18,127 nt of DNA from an uncultured Clostridia bacterium (lineage in GTDB: Bacteria; Bacillota; Clostridia; Peptostreptococcales; Acidaminobacteraceae). Shown piece after piece: positions 1 to 6,914 of this stretch; position 1 is the first letter of the stretch; every line of letters starts with the position of its first letter. The position numbers and the translations under genes are program-made. The stretch spans positions 1-18,127 of the forward strand of contig CALFKA010000165.1 of the NCBI GenBank assembly GCA_937880545.1, given 5' to 3'. The notes under the pieces are model-generated. The model had not been told where the DNA came from and ran no database searches. It worked only from the letters and a program-made list of their open reading frames with translations.

Positions 1-43
1 GATCGTGATGTGACTGGAGTTCAGACGTGTGCTCTTCCGATCT
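1..43. other. Illumina TruSeq adapter/index sequence (artefact)
   Basis: These bases read as the indexed TruSeq PCR primer, ending in the familiar GCTCTTCCGATCT. They include the index CGTGAT, the reverse complement of ATCACG. The same sequence in reverse complement ends the contig. Any reading frame crossing position 43 gains adapter-encoded residues such as VQTCALPI, a well-known contamination signature in protein databases. It should be trimmed and not treated as a terminal repeat. Confidence 0.98.
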
Positions 44-741
44 GGAGTATTCTCGTGGAGGAGCCCGGCTCTGCCCCGATCCTCGAGATCGATCCCCACG
101 AAAAGACAGTGGAAAGCTCTGCCTGGAATTTCGTGATCCCGATCGTGGTGCTGATTGTGGTGGTTCTCATGTATAAGACCAGCCTCGTCCATGGCCTGAT
201 CGCCTGCCTGGTCACTCAGGGCATCCTCTATATCGGCCAGCGGCTGATGACAACGGAGGAGTTTGTCAACAACTTCTTCGAAGGAGCAGCCAGCATGACC
301 AAGATGGCGATCATCGTCTTCTTTGCCTATATTCTCAATGAAGCCAATGGCATCATGGGCTTCTCTCAGTACCTGATAAGTCTGGCCGGGACGTCGATCC
401 CTCCCGCTGCCCTTGCGCCCATCGTCTTTATCCTGATTGCCCTATCCACCTTTGCTACCTCAGGGTATTGGGTCATTCAGGTCATTACGGTGCCTATCTT
501 TATCCCGCTTGCGCTTTCCATGGGCGTCTATCCTCCGCTAGTGATCGCCGCTATGATGTCGGGAGCGGTCTTTGGCAGTATGTTCTGCTTCTACTCAGAT
601 GTCATCTTTATCGTGGCAGCGGGGACGGGTGTGCCCAATATGAGACAGATCCGGGTGTCTGCACCGTATATTCTCTCAGTGGCTTTTCTCACGGTAGTAT
701 TGTTTCTGATGGCGGGCTATTTCTTACAGAGTTCTCTGTAA
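44..741 (+). CDS. Na+/H+ antiporter NhaC family, C-terminal half (5' truncated by contig end)
   Basis: About 232 genomic codons encode the second half of an NhaC-family secondary transporter. The open frame seems to begin with an ATG at position 10, but that ATG and the next eleven codons are adapter. The true start lies off the contig. The product aligns with residues ~217-448 of the complete paralogue at 1986-3332: shared stretches include ILVxEP, SLVHGLIA, GTGVPNMRQIRV and FCFYSDV/LCFYSDV. It begins in the central hydrophilic loop and continues through about six hydrophobic segments. Family members exchange Na+ for H+, or couple an organic substrate to these ions, in the cytoplasmic membrane; the substrate here is unknown. 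A hairpin lies 28 bases after the stop. A minus-strand protease-like gene separates this copy from its paralogue. Confidence 0.85.
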
Positions 742-769
742 TAACCTCCTTTCCCACACAAGCAAATGA

Positions 770-789
770 AGGGGACCCTTTGGTCCCCT
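770..789. terminator. Hairpin between convergent genes, possible terminator
   Basis: An 8-bp perfect stem (AGGGGACC / GGTCCCCT) with a CTTT loop sits between the stop of the truncated antiporter and the convergent end of the CPBP-like gene. No good T-run follows on the plus strand. On the minus strand the flank is only mildly T-rich (TTCATTTGCT). It may act as a bidirectional or Rho-assisted end, but that is a guess from its position. Confidence 0.4.
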
Positions 790-836
790 ATAGGAAGATT
801 CTCATGTCAGCACGGGAAGGTTGTTTTGATGACGGG

Positions 837-1091
837 CTATTTTCTGAAAACAGTTTTCTCCAACCCCTTTCCAATGAGATAGACCCAGAGAGGACATGAA
901 AAGGCGATCAGATAGATAACGGGAGACAGGACGTAGTTGCCGCGCCCAATCAGTAAGACGGCTACGAATGCATACATGCTCTGTAGAGAGTGGCTGATCA
1001 TGGCGGCGATCATGGAGCCACTTAGAAGATAGACGACACTGAAGCCGGCACTGGAGAGAAAATAAGAAACGGTGATCCAGCCAATCCTCAT
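837..1091 (-). CDS. CPBP-family membrane protease, C-terminal fragment (split gene)
   Basis: This 84-residue frame is almost entirely hydrophobic and carries the third CPBP (CAAX-protease/bacteriocin-processing) motif as HSLQS, with His34; the usual residue four after the His is Asn. Its ATG overlaps the stop of the preceding frame in an ATGA arrangement. If the two frames are joined by a -1 shift, the distance from the motif-2 position to this His is about 39 residues, as expected for an intact CPBP protein. This is therefore the second half of the 1088-1690 gene, not an independent protein. It could still be made by translational coupling at ATGA. A real mutation, a sequencing or assembly indel, and a programmed shift cannot be told apart from the sequence alone. 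Confidence 0.6.
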   Translation of the reverse strand: MRIGWITVSYFLSSAGFSVVYLLSGSMIAAMISHSLQSMYAFVAVLLIGRGNYVLSPVIYLIAFSCPLWVYLIGKGLEKTVFRK

Positions 1092-1690
1092 TTCAGTGAC
1101 ATGAGGTAAGACAAAGCCACCGCGGTAATGCTCAGCGACGCCAATGCCGGGATACTCAAAATAGAAGTTGACCCGGGAAATCGCCGTTGTAGGCTGTCGT
1201 GAAGAGCGCGGAGCATAATGCCACGATAGACAAGCTCTTCTACTACCGGCGCCATCAGGGTGACACCGATAATAGTCATGAGGTCATACCAGAAGCTCAT
1301 TCCGAATCCGCTCTCCCGGAACATCTGCTGTGCATCGGTGTGAACTCCGCCCACTTTTCCTGCCAAATAGAAGAATGCGTGGGTCAACAAAAACACGGCT
1401 AAGATGATGATCACATTTCTTCGTGTCAGCACTTCTTTGTGAAATCCCATGTCATCAGAAGAAGGAAACTTTCCGCTGAGCAGTCGTACAGTGCCGAGGC
1501 TGATGAGTGCGAGCAAGAGAACCATCAGTATCGGACTGACAATGGTTAACAGCTCAAGACTCCATACCATTGACAAAACAGTAAACACGACGGATGCCAG
1601 CAGCATGGCGACAATGGGGATGATGGCATAATACCCTGGCCAATCGGTCAATTTCTGTATCAGTCGGTTTTGGAAAATACCAGCTTTCAT
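1088..1690 (-). CDS. CPBP-family intramembrane protease, N-terminal part (frameshifted)
   Basis: The 200-residue product has several membrane segments (about residues 20-40, 47-70, 92-112, 132-150) and the first CPBP glutamic motif EELVYRG, with Glu151, Glu152 and Arg156. CPBP proteins are glutamic-type membrane proteases related to Rce1; bacterial members are tied to prenyl-protein or bacteriocin processing and immunity. The second motif, normally FxxxH, reads ALSYL with Tyr195 where His is expected, and the frame ends five codons later. The C-terminal third with motif 3 continues in the -1 frame. The start is well supported: AAGGAG lies 7 bases before ATG 1690. Loss of the motif-2 His plus the frame break suggest a decaying or non-proteolytic gene. 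A minus-strand TATAAT at 1762-1767 may be its -10 box. Confidence 0.65.
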   Translation of the reverse strand: MKAGIFQNRLIQKLTDWPGYYAIIPIVAMLLASVVFTVLSMVWSLELLTIVSPILMVLLLALISLGTVRLLSGKFPSSDDMGFHKEVLTRRNVIIILAVFLLTHAFFYLAGKVGGVHTDAQQMFRESGFGMSFWYDLMTIIGVTLMAPVVEELVYRGIMLRALHDSLQRRFPGSTSILSIPALASLSITAVALSYLMSLK

Positions 1691-1859
1691 ATTTGCTCCT
1701 TAAATGCTTCTGTCAATGAAAAGGGTGATGATGTTGCGACACCCATTCTATTAAGTCCAACATTATACTATCCTACATCGAATGATGCTTCAAGCAAAAG
1801 AAGAGGGAAGCAGTTCATTTCTATCACAGCTCCCCCATGATCGGGACCGAAAGAATTTA

Positions 1860-1900
1860 ATATATGCGGAGAAGCCCCGCTCGGAAGGTGAAGCATATAT
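1860..1900. repeat. Interrupted palindrome upstream of the NhaC gene
   Basis: ATATATGC (1860-1867) and GCATATAT (1893-1900) are perfect 8-bp inverted arms around a 25-base GC-richer centre. The element lies in the 295-base divergent gap 1691-1985, just upstream of the proposed sigma-70 promoter of the NhaC gene. It would therefore act as a DNA operator and not as RNA, unless transcription starts further upstream. I do not recognise it as a known riboswitch. The rest of this gap holds only possible promoter boxes. Confidence 0.35.
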
Positions 1901-1922
1901 GGTCGAGAGAATTGATAATATA

Positions 1923-1952
1923 GTAACAATTATGCTGAAGACCTAGTATACT
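1923..1952 (+). promoter_or_regulatory. Probable sigma-70 promoter of the NhaC gene
   Basis: The -10 hexamer TATACT (1947-1952) lies 18 bases after a weak -35 hexamer GTAACA (1923-1928). A start near 1959 would give a leader of about 26 bases before ATG 1986, which has AAGGAG six bases upstream. The -10 box is good and the -35 box poor. Confidence 0.4.
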
Positions 1953-1985
1953 GAGAGTAACCGATGGATACTGAAAGGAGTATTC

Positions 1986-3332
1986 ATGCATTATGGAGTT
2001 CTCTCTGTCGTTCCTATACTGGTCCTGATTATCGGCTCGCTTATTACGAAGAAAATTACCGAAATGATGGTGATCGCTTCTGTGACGGGAGCGATACTTG
2101 TTTTTCGCTGGCAGTTCTTCAGTGGCTATATTTCCATGATGTATGCTGTGCTCTCCAGCACCACCTTTCAGTTCATTCTCATCGTCTTCATGTGCTTTGG
2201 AGCCGTTGTCCGGCAGTTTCAAAAGTCCGGAGCATTTCTTGGGTTTCGCTCTCGGATGGAGAGGCTTTCAGGAAGACGCAGCCAGCCGATCGTTCTCGCA
2301 TGGTTTCTCCTTTTACTGCTTTTCATCGATGACTACCTGAATATCCTAGCCGTGTCCTTTGCCATGCGAGATATAACAGATGATTCCGGTGTTCCCCGAG
2401 AACACTTGGCCTTTCAGGTCTCGAGTGTCAGTGCTTCTCTGAGCATCCTGGTGCCCTTCACCAGCTGGACCGCTTTTACGATAGGACTTCTAAATGAACA
2501 GGGACTTGGTTTTGGTGAGTATGTCCGGGCGATACCCTTTATGTTCTTTCCGTGGATCATCCTTATTCTGACACTTCTCCTGGCTCTGGGATACTTTCCC
2601 AGAGTAGGCCTTTTGAAAGAGTCGTATGAAAGAATCAGAAGTGGAGGAGAGATCCTCGTAAAAGAACCGGAGACGACGCAGCTTCTGGAGATGGAAGTAG
2701 ATTTAGAGCATCGGGAGAGCTCCGTGTGGAACTTTATCATTCCCATTGCAGTGCTGATGGCGGTCGTCTTTCTTTATGGCATCAGCCTTGTCCACGGCCT
2801 GATCGCTGCTCTTGTCTGTCAGGGGATTCTCTATATCTCTCAGGGACTGATGACGGCAGAAGAGTTCGTCGATAACTTCTTTGAGGGAACGGCCAGCATG
2901 TCCCGGTTGGCTATCATCATCTTCTTTGCCTATGTATTAAATGAAGCGAATACAGCCATGGGTTTTTCAGAGTATCTCATCGGTCTTGCCGGTCCCGGCT
3001 TTCCGGCCTTTCTCCTTCCTCTGATAGTTTTTCTTCTCATCTCTCTGACGACATTTGCAGGCTCTGGCTGCTGGGTGATCCAGGTAATCACCATTCCGGT
3101 GTTTGTTCCTCTGGCGGCGTCGACGGGAGTCAATGTATCGCTCATCATCGCTGCCCTGATGTCCGGTGTCGTATTTGGTAGTGTTCTCTGCTTCTATTCC
3201 GATGTGGTATTTATGACGTATGCAGGGACAGGTGTACCCAACATGCGCCAGATCCGGGTGGCTGCCCCTTATTCACTGGGAGTGGCCGCAGTTACGGGGC
3301 TCCTTTATTTATTAGTGGGGCTCCTGATGTGA
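1986..3332 (+). CDS. Na+/H+ antiporter NhaC family (complete)
   Basis: A 448-residue polytopic membrane protein, close to the usual NhaC length, with about 11-12 hydrophobic segments. The hallmark FIDDYLN lies at residues 113-119 and a conserved polar stretch PFTSWTAF at 157-164. A charged central loop (about 205-245) separates two six-helix halves. Family members exchange Na+ for H+, or, as in MleN, couple organic acids to these ions; the substrate cannot be read from sequence. ATG 1986 is preceded by AAGGAG at good spacing. The C-terminal half is a clear paralogue of the truncated protein at the contig start. The next gene, 200 bases downstream, is an L-cysteine desulfidase, so a role in amino-acid uptake coupled to Na+/H+ is possible but unproven. 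A strong stem-loop starts at its stop codon. Confidence 0.9.
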   Translation: MHYGVLSVVPILVLIIGSLITKKITEMMVIASVTGAILVFRWQFFSGYISMMYAVLSSTTFQFILIVFMCFGAVVRQFQKSGAFLGFRSRMERLSGRRSQPIVLAWFLLLLLFIDDYLNILAVSFAMRDITDDSGVPREHLAFQVSSVSASLSILVPFTSWTAFTIGLLNEQGLGFGEYVRAIPFMFFPWIILILTLLLALGYFPRVGLLKESYERIRSGGEILVKEPETTQLLEMEVDLEHRESSVWNFIIPIAVLMAVVFLYGISLVHGLIAALVCQGILYISQGLMTAEEFVDNFFEGTASMSRLAIIIFFAYVLNEANTAMGFSEYLIGLAGPGFPAFLLPLIVFLLISLTTFAGSGCWVIQVITIPVFVPLAASTGVNVSLIIAALMSGVVFGSVLCFYSDVVFMTYAGTGVPNMRQIRVAAPYSLGVAAVTGLLYLLVGLLM

Positions 3333-3367
3333 GGCTTTTCACGCTTTAGCCTAGAAAGCGAAGCCTC
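3331..3367 (+). terminator. Stem-loop at the NhaC stop codon
   Basis: The outer arms GAGGCTT (3331-3337) and AAGCCTC (3361-3367) and the inner arms CGCTTT (3342-3347) and AAAGCG (3355-3360) give 13 base pairs with a four-base bulge. The stem begins inside the TGA stop. It is followed by TGTGATATAAT, not by a T-run, so it is either a weak intrinsic terminator or an mRNA 3' stabiliser. Confidence 0.5.
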
Positions 3368-3369
3368 TG

Positions 3370-3378
3370 TGATATAAT
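3370..3378 (+). promoter_or_regulatory. Extended -10 promoter candidate for the cysteine desulfidase gene
   Basis: TGA-TATAAT fits the extended -10 pattern TGnTATAAT exactly. No convincing -35 box precedes it, which extended -10 promoters can tolerate. Initiation near 3385 would leave a leader of about 150 bases before ATG 3533. I see no T-box or known riboswitch in that leader. Confidence 0.45.
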
Positions 3379-3532
3379 AATCGAGATCAGGTTAGATTTA
3401 TAGATTACATGCAGTACAACCGTGACTATTTGCAGTAGATCTTTGCAATAGAATGATCAAAGCGCTCTCACGCAAAATGCCTGGTGAAGAATTCTATCTG
3501 AAATAAATTTCTAATTTTCTATAGGAGAAGAG

Positions 3533-4795
3533 ATGAACGACGTCGCACAAAATTATTCAGCTATCCTTAAGTCAGAGCTCCAGCCGGCTTTGGGGTGTAC
3601 AGAACCCATTGCTCTGGCTTTTGCCGGAGCGCATATGAAGAAGGTTCTGGGAGGCATGCCAGAGAAGGTACATATTGCCGTTAGCAGTAACGTGCTGAAA
3701 AATGCAAAGAGTGTCACGATCCCCAACTCACAGGGCATGATCGGAATTCCTGCTGCTGTTTTTCTTGGGATCTGTGGAGGCGACTCCTCCAAGGGACTGG
3801 AAGTACTGACTGATGCTACCGAGGAAGATGTAGAAGCAACAAAAGCTCATATCAGAAAAAAAGAGCATACGCTGAAGGTCCTCAAAGATGTGGAAGGTCT
3901 GTATATCGAGGTGAAGGGTTTTCTTCCTCCCGACGAAGCCTTAGTTGTTATTAAAGGAGCCCACACGCAGATCTCTCGGATTGAGAAAAATGGGGAGACT
4001 GTCTATGAATGGCACCCTGAAACGGAGAATAACAGTGAAGATCTGTATCCTTCTCTGAACGTGAAAGATATCCTTGAGTACGCCAGGGGACCCATGGATG
4101 AAGAGGTCCTTGAAGTACTGGAAAAACAGATTATGTACAATGATACGATCAGTAAAGAAGGACTCAAGCATCCCTGGGGGATCAGTGTCGGAGCACATCT
4201 CTACGGTAGTTCCGATAACCTCGCCTCTCGGGCAGCGGGTCGCACCGCAGCCGGAAGCGATGCCCGCATGGGTGGGTGCACCTTACCGGTGGTGATCAAT
4301 TCCGGCAGCGGAAATCAGGGTCTGTGTGTCAGCCTCCCTGTCATGGAGTATGCCGCCCAGTTTGAAAAAACGCATGAGCAGCTACTGAGGGCGCTGCTGG
4401 TCAGTAACCTTATCTCCATCCGCGTGAAGTACGGGATGGGCAAACTCTCGGCTTTTTGTGGAGCAGTAAGCGCCACTACCGGAGCGGCAGCAGGTATCGC
4501 CTTTTTGATGAATGAGAATGAAGAAGTCATCAACAATACAATTATTAACTGCCTGGGAAATCTCTCCGGAGTCATCTGTGACGGCGCCAAAGCCAGCTGC
4601 GCTTTTAAAATCGCCAGCAGTGTCCAAGCGGCAGTTACTGCCTATCAACTTGCATCAAAGGGGAGCTCCTTCCTTCCCGGAGAAGGCATCATCTCAGAAG
4701 ACATTGAGAAGACCATCGACAATATTACCCATCTGGGACTCGTCGGCATGCGACAGACGGACAAAGAGATCGTCGACCTGATGGGGATTGTCTGA
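3533..4795 (+). CDS. L-cysteine desulfidase, CyuA/UPF0597 (YhaM) family
   Basis: The 420-residue cytosolic product matches the UPF0597 family: N-terminal LQPALGCTEPIA with Cys22, then GMIGIPAAVFLG, a glycine-rich SGSGNQG stretch, and the C-terminal SGVICDGAKASCAFK with Cys349 and Cys356. From family knowledge, the archaeal and E. coli (CyuA) members are oxygen-sensitive [4Fe-4S] enzymes that split L-cysteine to pyruvate, ammonia and sulfide. These cysteines are the likely cluster ligands, together with Cys22 or Cys340. Serine dehydration is an alternative activity, since the family is distantly related to Fe-S serine dehydratases. The start ATG 3533 has AGGAG seven bases upstream. The upstream NhaC-family transporter recalls the cyuA-cyuP pairing of enzyme and transporter in E. 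coli, although the transporter family differs. The oxygen-labile enzyme type suits an anaerobe. Confidence 0.88.
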   Translation: MNDVAQNYSAILKSELQPALGCTEPIALAFAGAHMKKVLGGMPEKVHIAVSSNVLKNAKSVTIPNSQGMIGIPAAVFLGICGGDSSKGLEVLTDATEEDVEATKAHIRKKEHTLKVLKDVEGLYIEVKGFLPPDEALVVIKGAHTQISRIEKNGETVYEWHPETENNSEDLYPSLNVKDILEYARGPMDEEVLEVLEKQIMYNDTISKEGLKHPWGISVGAHLYGSSDNLASRAAGRTAAGSDARMGGCTLPVVINSGSGNQGLCVSLPVMEYAAQFEKTHEQLLRALLVSNLISIRVKYGMGKLSAFCGAVSATTGAAAGIAFLMNENEEVINNTIINCLGNLSGVICDGAKASCAFKIASSVQAAVTAYQLASKGSSFLPGEGIISEDIEKTIDNITHLGLVGMRQTDKEIVDLMGIV

Positions 4796-4873
4796 CCTAC
4801 AATTCTTTCTGTTTTTGCTCTGTTTGGCAGGCAGAAATGTCTGTCTGTGAGGCTAATAACAGGTGTTGTCTCA

Positions 4874-4915
4874 TTGACAGCACCGGTTGCCTTTGCTACA
4901 CTGAATTCATATAAA
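4874..4915 (+). promoter_or_regulatory. pyrG promoter, two overlapping sigma-70 candidates
   Basis: TTGACA (4874-4879), a 17-base spacer and TACACT (4897-4902) with a preceding TGC make a strong extended-type promoter. An overlapping alternative is TTGCCT (4887-4892), 17 bases and TATAAA (4910-4915). Predicted starts are near 4909 or 4922. Both lie upstream of the leader hairpins and downstream of the desulfidase gene, so pyrG probably has its own transcript. Confidence 0.65.
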
Positions 4916-4920
4916 CGAGA

Positions 4921-4997
4921 GCACCCTGTTAAGGGTGCCCTGCTATTTCCTGAGAGTGGTAGGTCATCCTTTCGGAGGACTTTTATCACTTTTTTTA
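4921..4997 (+). terminator. pyrG leader with attenuator-type terminator
   Basis: A first hairpin pairs GCACCCT (4921-4927) with AGGGTGC (4932-4938). A second pairs GTCATCC (4963-4969) with GGAGGAC (4974-4980), with one mismatch and a TTTC loop, and is followed by TTTTATCACTTTTTTT: an intrinsic terminator between promoter and pyrG start. An alternative pairing of CCTGAGAG (4949-4956) with bases 4969-4978 would exclude the terminator. Known Bacillota pyrG genes are controlled by such leader terminators through CTP-sensitive reiterative G addition at a GGG start. A pyrimidine-rich 5' arm is present here, but I do not see GGG at either predicted start. Confidence 0.6.
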
Positions 4998-5008
4998 TGG
5001 GAGAGGAC

Positions 5009-6613
5009 ATGAAAACCAAGTATATTTTCGTAACGGGAGGGGTCGTCTCCTCTCTGGGAAAAGGAATTACAGCGGCATCTCTTGGTCGCTTGCTTAAGGC
5101 GAGGGGTTACAAGGTAGCCATCCAGAAATTCGATCCCTACATCAATATCGATCCGGGGACCATGAGTCCCTATCAGCATGGTGAGGTCTTCGTCACCGAA
5201 GATGGAGCCGAGACAGATCTTGACCTGGGGCACTATGAGCGCTTTATCGATGAGAACCTGACCCGCTACTCCAATGTTACCTCCGGAAAAGTCTACTGGA
5301 GTGTGCTGCAGAAAGAGCGCAAAGGGGACTATCTCGGAGCCACTGTCCAGGTCATTCCGCATATCACAGACGAGATCAAGCGCCGCGTCTATCTTCTGGG
5401 AGAAGATAATGACATCGTCATTACAGAGATCGGCGGCACGGTCGGTGATATTGAGTCTCTGCCGTTTCTCGAAGCTATCCGCCAGCTCCGCTATGAGCTT
5501 GGTAAAGATGACATCATGTACATGCACGTCACCCTCATTCCTTATCTCGCCATGGCGGGAGAGTTAAAAACAAAGCCCACCCAGCACTCAGTCAAAGAAC
5601 TGCAGAGCCTGGGGATTCAGCCCGACATCATCATCTGCCGAAGTCCGGCTCCTCTGCCGATGCACATTAAGGAGAAGATCGGTCTATTTTGTAATGTCTC
5701 TCCTGAACGTGTCTTCCACAATTTAGATATGGAAAGTCTGTATGAGATTCCTCTGCGGCTCGAAGCCGATGGTCTGGCAAGGAGCACCTGTGAGATTCTC
5801 AATCTCTCCTGTGGAGAACCCGACCTGACGGACTGGGAAGCGATGGTAAAGAGAGACAAAGGACGCACGTCGTCCATGCGCATCGGTCTTGTCGGCAAGT
5901 ACGTGCGCCTGCGAGACGCCTATATCTCCATTGCTGAGTCTCTCCAGCACGCCGGCATCCTCCACGATATTCAGGTGGAGATTGACTACATTGATGCAGA
6001 GGAACTGACGTCCGAGAATATCGATGAGAGATTTGAAGGCCTGCAGGGCGTCATCGTCCCCGGAGGGTTTGGCGACCGTGGGATTGAAGGGAAAATCCTC
6101 AGTGCCAAATATGCTCGTGAAAAGGGTCTTCCTTACCTTGGCATCTGCCTCGGGATGCATATCTCTTCCATTGAGTTTGCGAGAAATGTTTTGGGTCTTA
6201 AGGGAGCCAACTCTATGGAGTTCGAACCCGAGACCCCTCACCCTGTCATCCATCCGATGAAGGGGCAGACAGAGCTCGAGGAACTGGGGGCGACCATGAG
6301 ACTTGGCGCTTATCCCTGTGTTTTGAAAGAAGGCTCCAGAGCAAGAGAAGTCTACGGGGCAGAGACCATCGCCGAGCGTCACCGCCACCGCCATGAATAC
6401 AACAATGACTATAGAAAGGCGTTTGAAGAAGCGGGCATGATCATCAGCGGAGAATCTCCTGACGGAACCTTAGTGGAGATGATCGAGTTGAAAGATCACC
6501 CCTTCTATATTGCGACTCAGTTCCATCCCGAATTTAAAAGCCGCCCGACAAAAGCGCACCCGCTTTTTAGTGGACTAGTGGCAGCGGGAAAAAGATACGC
6601 ACAAGAAAAATAG
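5009..6613 (+). CDS. pyrG: CTP synthase (glutamine-hydrolysing)
   Basis: Makes CTP from UTP, ATP and glutamine in the cytosol, the last step of de novo pyrimidine synthesis. The 534-residue length equals the family norm. The N-terminal synthetase domain starts MKTKYIFVTGGVVSSLGKG with the P-loop lysine at 18, followed by FDPYINIDPGTMSP and EIGGTVGDIESLPF. The C-terminal class I glutamine amidotransferase domain carries nucleophile Cys380 in GICLGMH and the partners His506 and Glu508 in FHPEF. The open frame extends 54 codons further upstream, but that stretch overlaps promoter and terminator. ATG 5009 has a GGGAGAGG site and begins the conserved N-terminus, so it is chosen. Oddity: the residue four after the nucleophile is His384 where the family has Gln. 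Confidence 0.97.
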   Translation: MKTKYIFVTGGVVSSLGKGITAASLGRLLKARGYKVAIQKFDPYINIDPGTMSPYQHGEVFVTEDGAETDLDLGHYERFIDENLTRYSNVTSGKVYWSVLQKERKGDYLGATVQVIPHITDEIKRRVYLLGEDNDIVITEIGGTVGDIESLPFLEAIRQLRYELGKDDIMYMHVTLIPYLAMAGELKTKPTQHSVKELQSLGIQPDIIICRSPAPLPMHIKEKIGLFCNVSPERVFHNLDMESLYEIPLRLEADGLARSTCEILNLSCGEPDLTDWEAMVKRDKGRTSSMRIGLVGKYVRLRDAYISIAESLQHAGILHDIQVEIDYIDAEELTSENIDERFEGLQGVIVPGGFGDRGIEGKILSAKYAREKGLPYLGICLGMHISSIEFARNVLGLKGANSMEFEPETPHPVIHPMKGQTELEELGATMRLGAYPCVLKEGSRAREVYGAETIAERHRHRHEYNNDYRKAFEEAGMIISGESPDGTLVEMIELKDHPFYIATQFHPEFKSRPTKAHPLFSGLVAAGKRYAQEK

Positions 6614-6649
6614 CCTTCCGTCACTAATACTTAGGCGGAATTAGTTCAC

Positions 6650-6850
6650 ATGAGGAAAACACACAAAGCCATGTGGATTCGAGGGATCACCTACCTGCTC
6701 CTTGCTGCGGCTCTTCCTTTTCTCTTAGAGATGCTGGGAATATCCCTGCCGCTCTGGCAGCAGCTACTGTATGTCATGCTCCCCATCATGCTGAGACTGG
6801 CGAAATTCTACCTGAATAAGGTAGAGAAAGACGCGCAAGAGCCAGAGTAA
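6650..6850 (+). CDS. Small two-helix membrane protein, function unknown
   Basis: A 66-residue protein with a basic N-terminus (MRKTHKAMW), a hydrophobic segment at about residues 13-30, a short turn, a second at about 33-52, and a charged tail (LNKVEKDAQEPE). This suggests a hairpin membrane protein with both ends in the cytoplasm. It starts 36 bases after pyrG, and the HD-domain gene follows 64 bases later, so it may lie in a pyrG transcript. Its ribosome binding site is poor: the only purine-rich match, GGCGGAA, is about 10 bases from the ATG. I do not recognise the family. The frame is short but has sensible codon use and positive-inside charge. Confidence 0.6.
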   Translation: MRKTHKAMWIRGITYLLLAAALPFLLEMLGISLPLWQQLLYVMLPIMLRLAKFYLNKVEKDAQEPE

Positions 6851-6914
6851 GTTCTTCCCTCAGTAGCGCAGAAAAAATATTCGTTGTACAACCTTAAGAA
6901 AGAAGGAGTGGCTC

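Noticed and set aside
1711..1727. GG-N10-GC element upstream of the NhaC gene as a sigma-54 promoter
   Set aside because: Only the GG and GC dinucleotides fit. The other consensus positions around GG do not, and a sigma-70 type -10 box lies closer to the gene.
4828..4847. Hairpin CAGGCAG/CTGTCTG after the cysteine desulfidase gene as its terminator
   Set aside because: It needs a G-T pair and has no T-run after it. It may slow polymerase but was not counted as a terminator.
4847..5008. In-frame 54-codon extension upstream of CTP synthase
   Set aside because: It covers the promoter and leader terminator, and CTP synthases begin at the conserved sequence coded from 5009.
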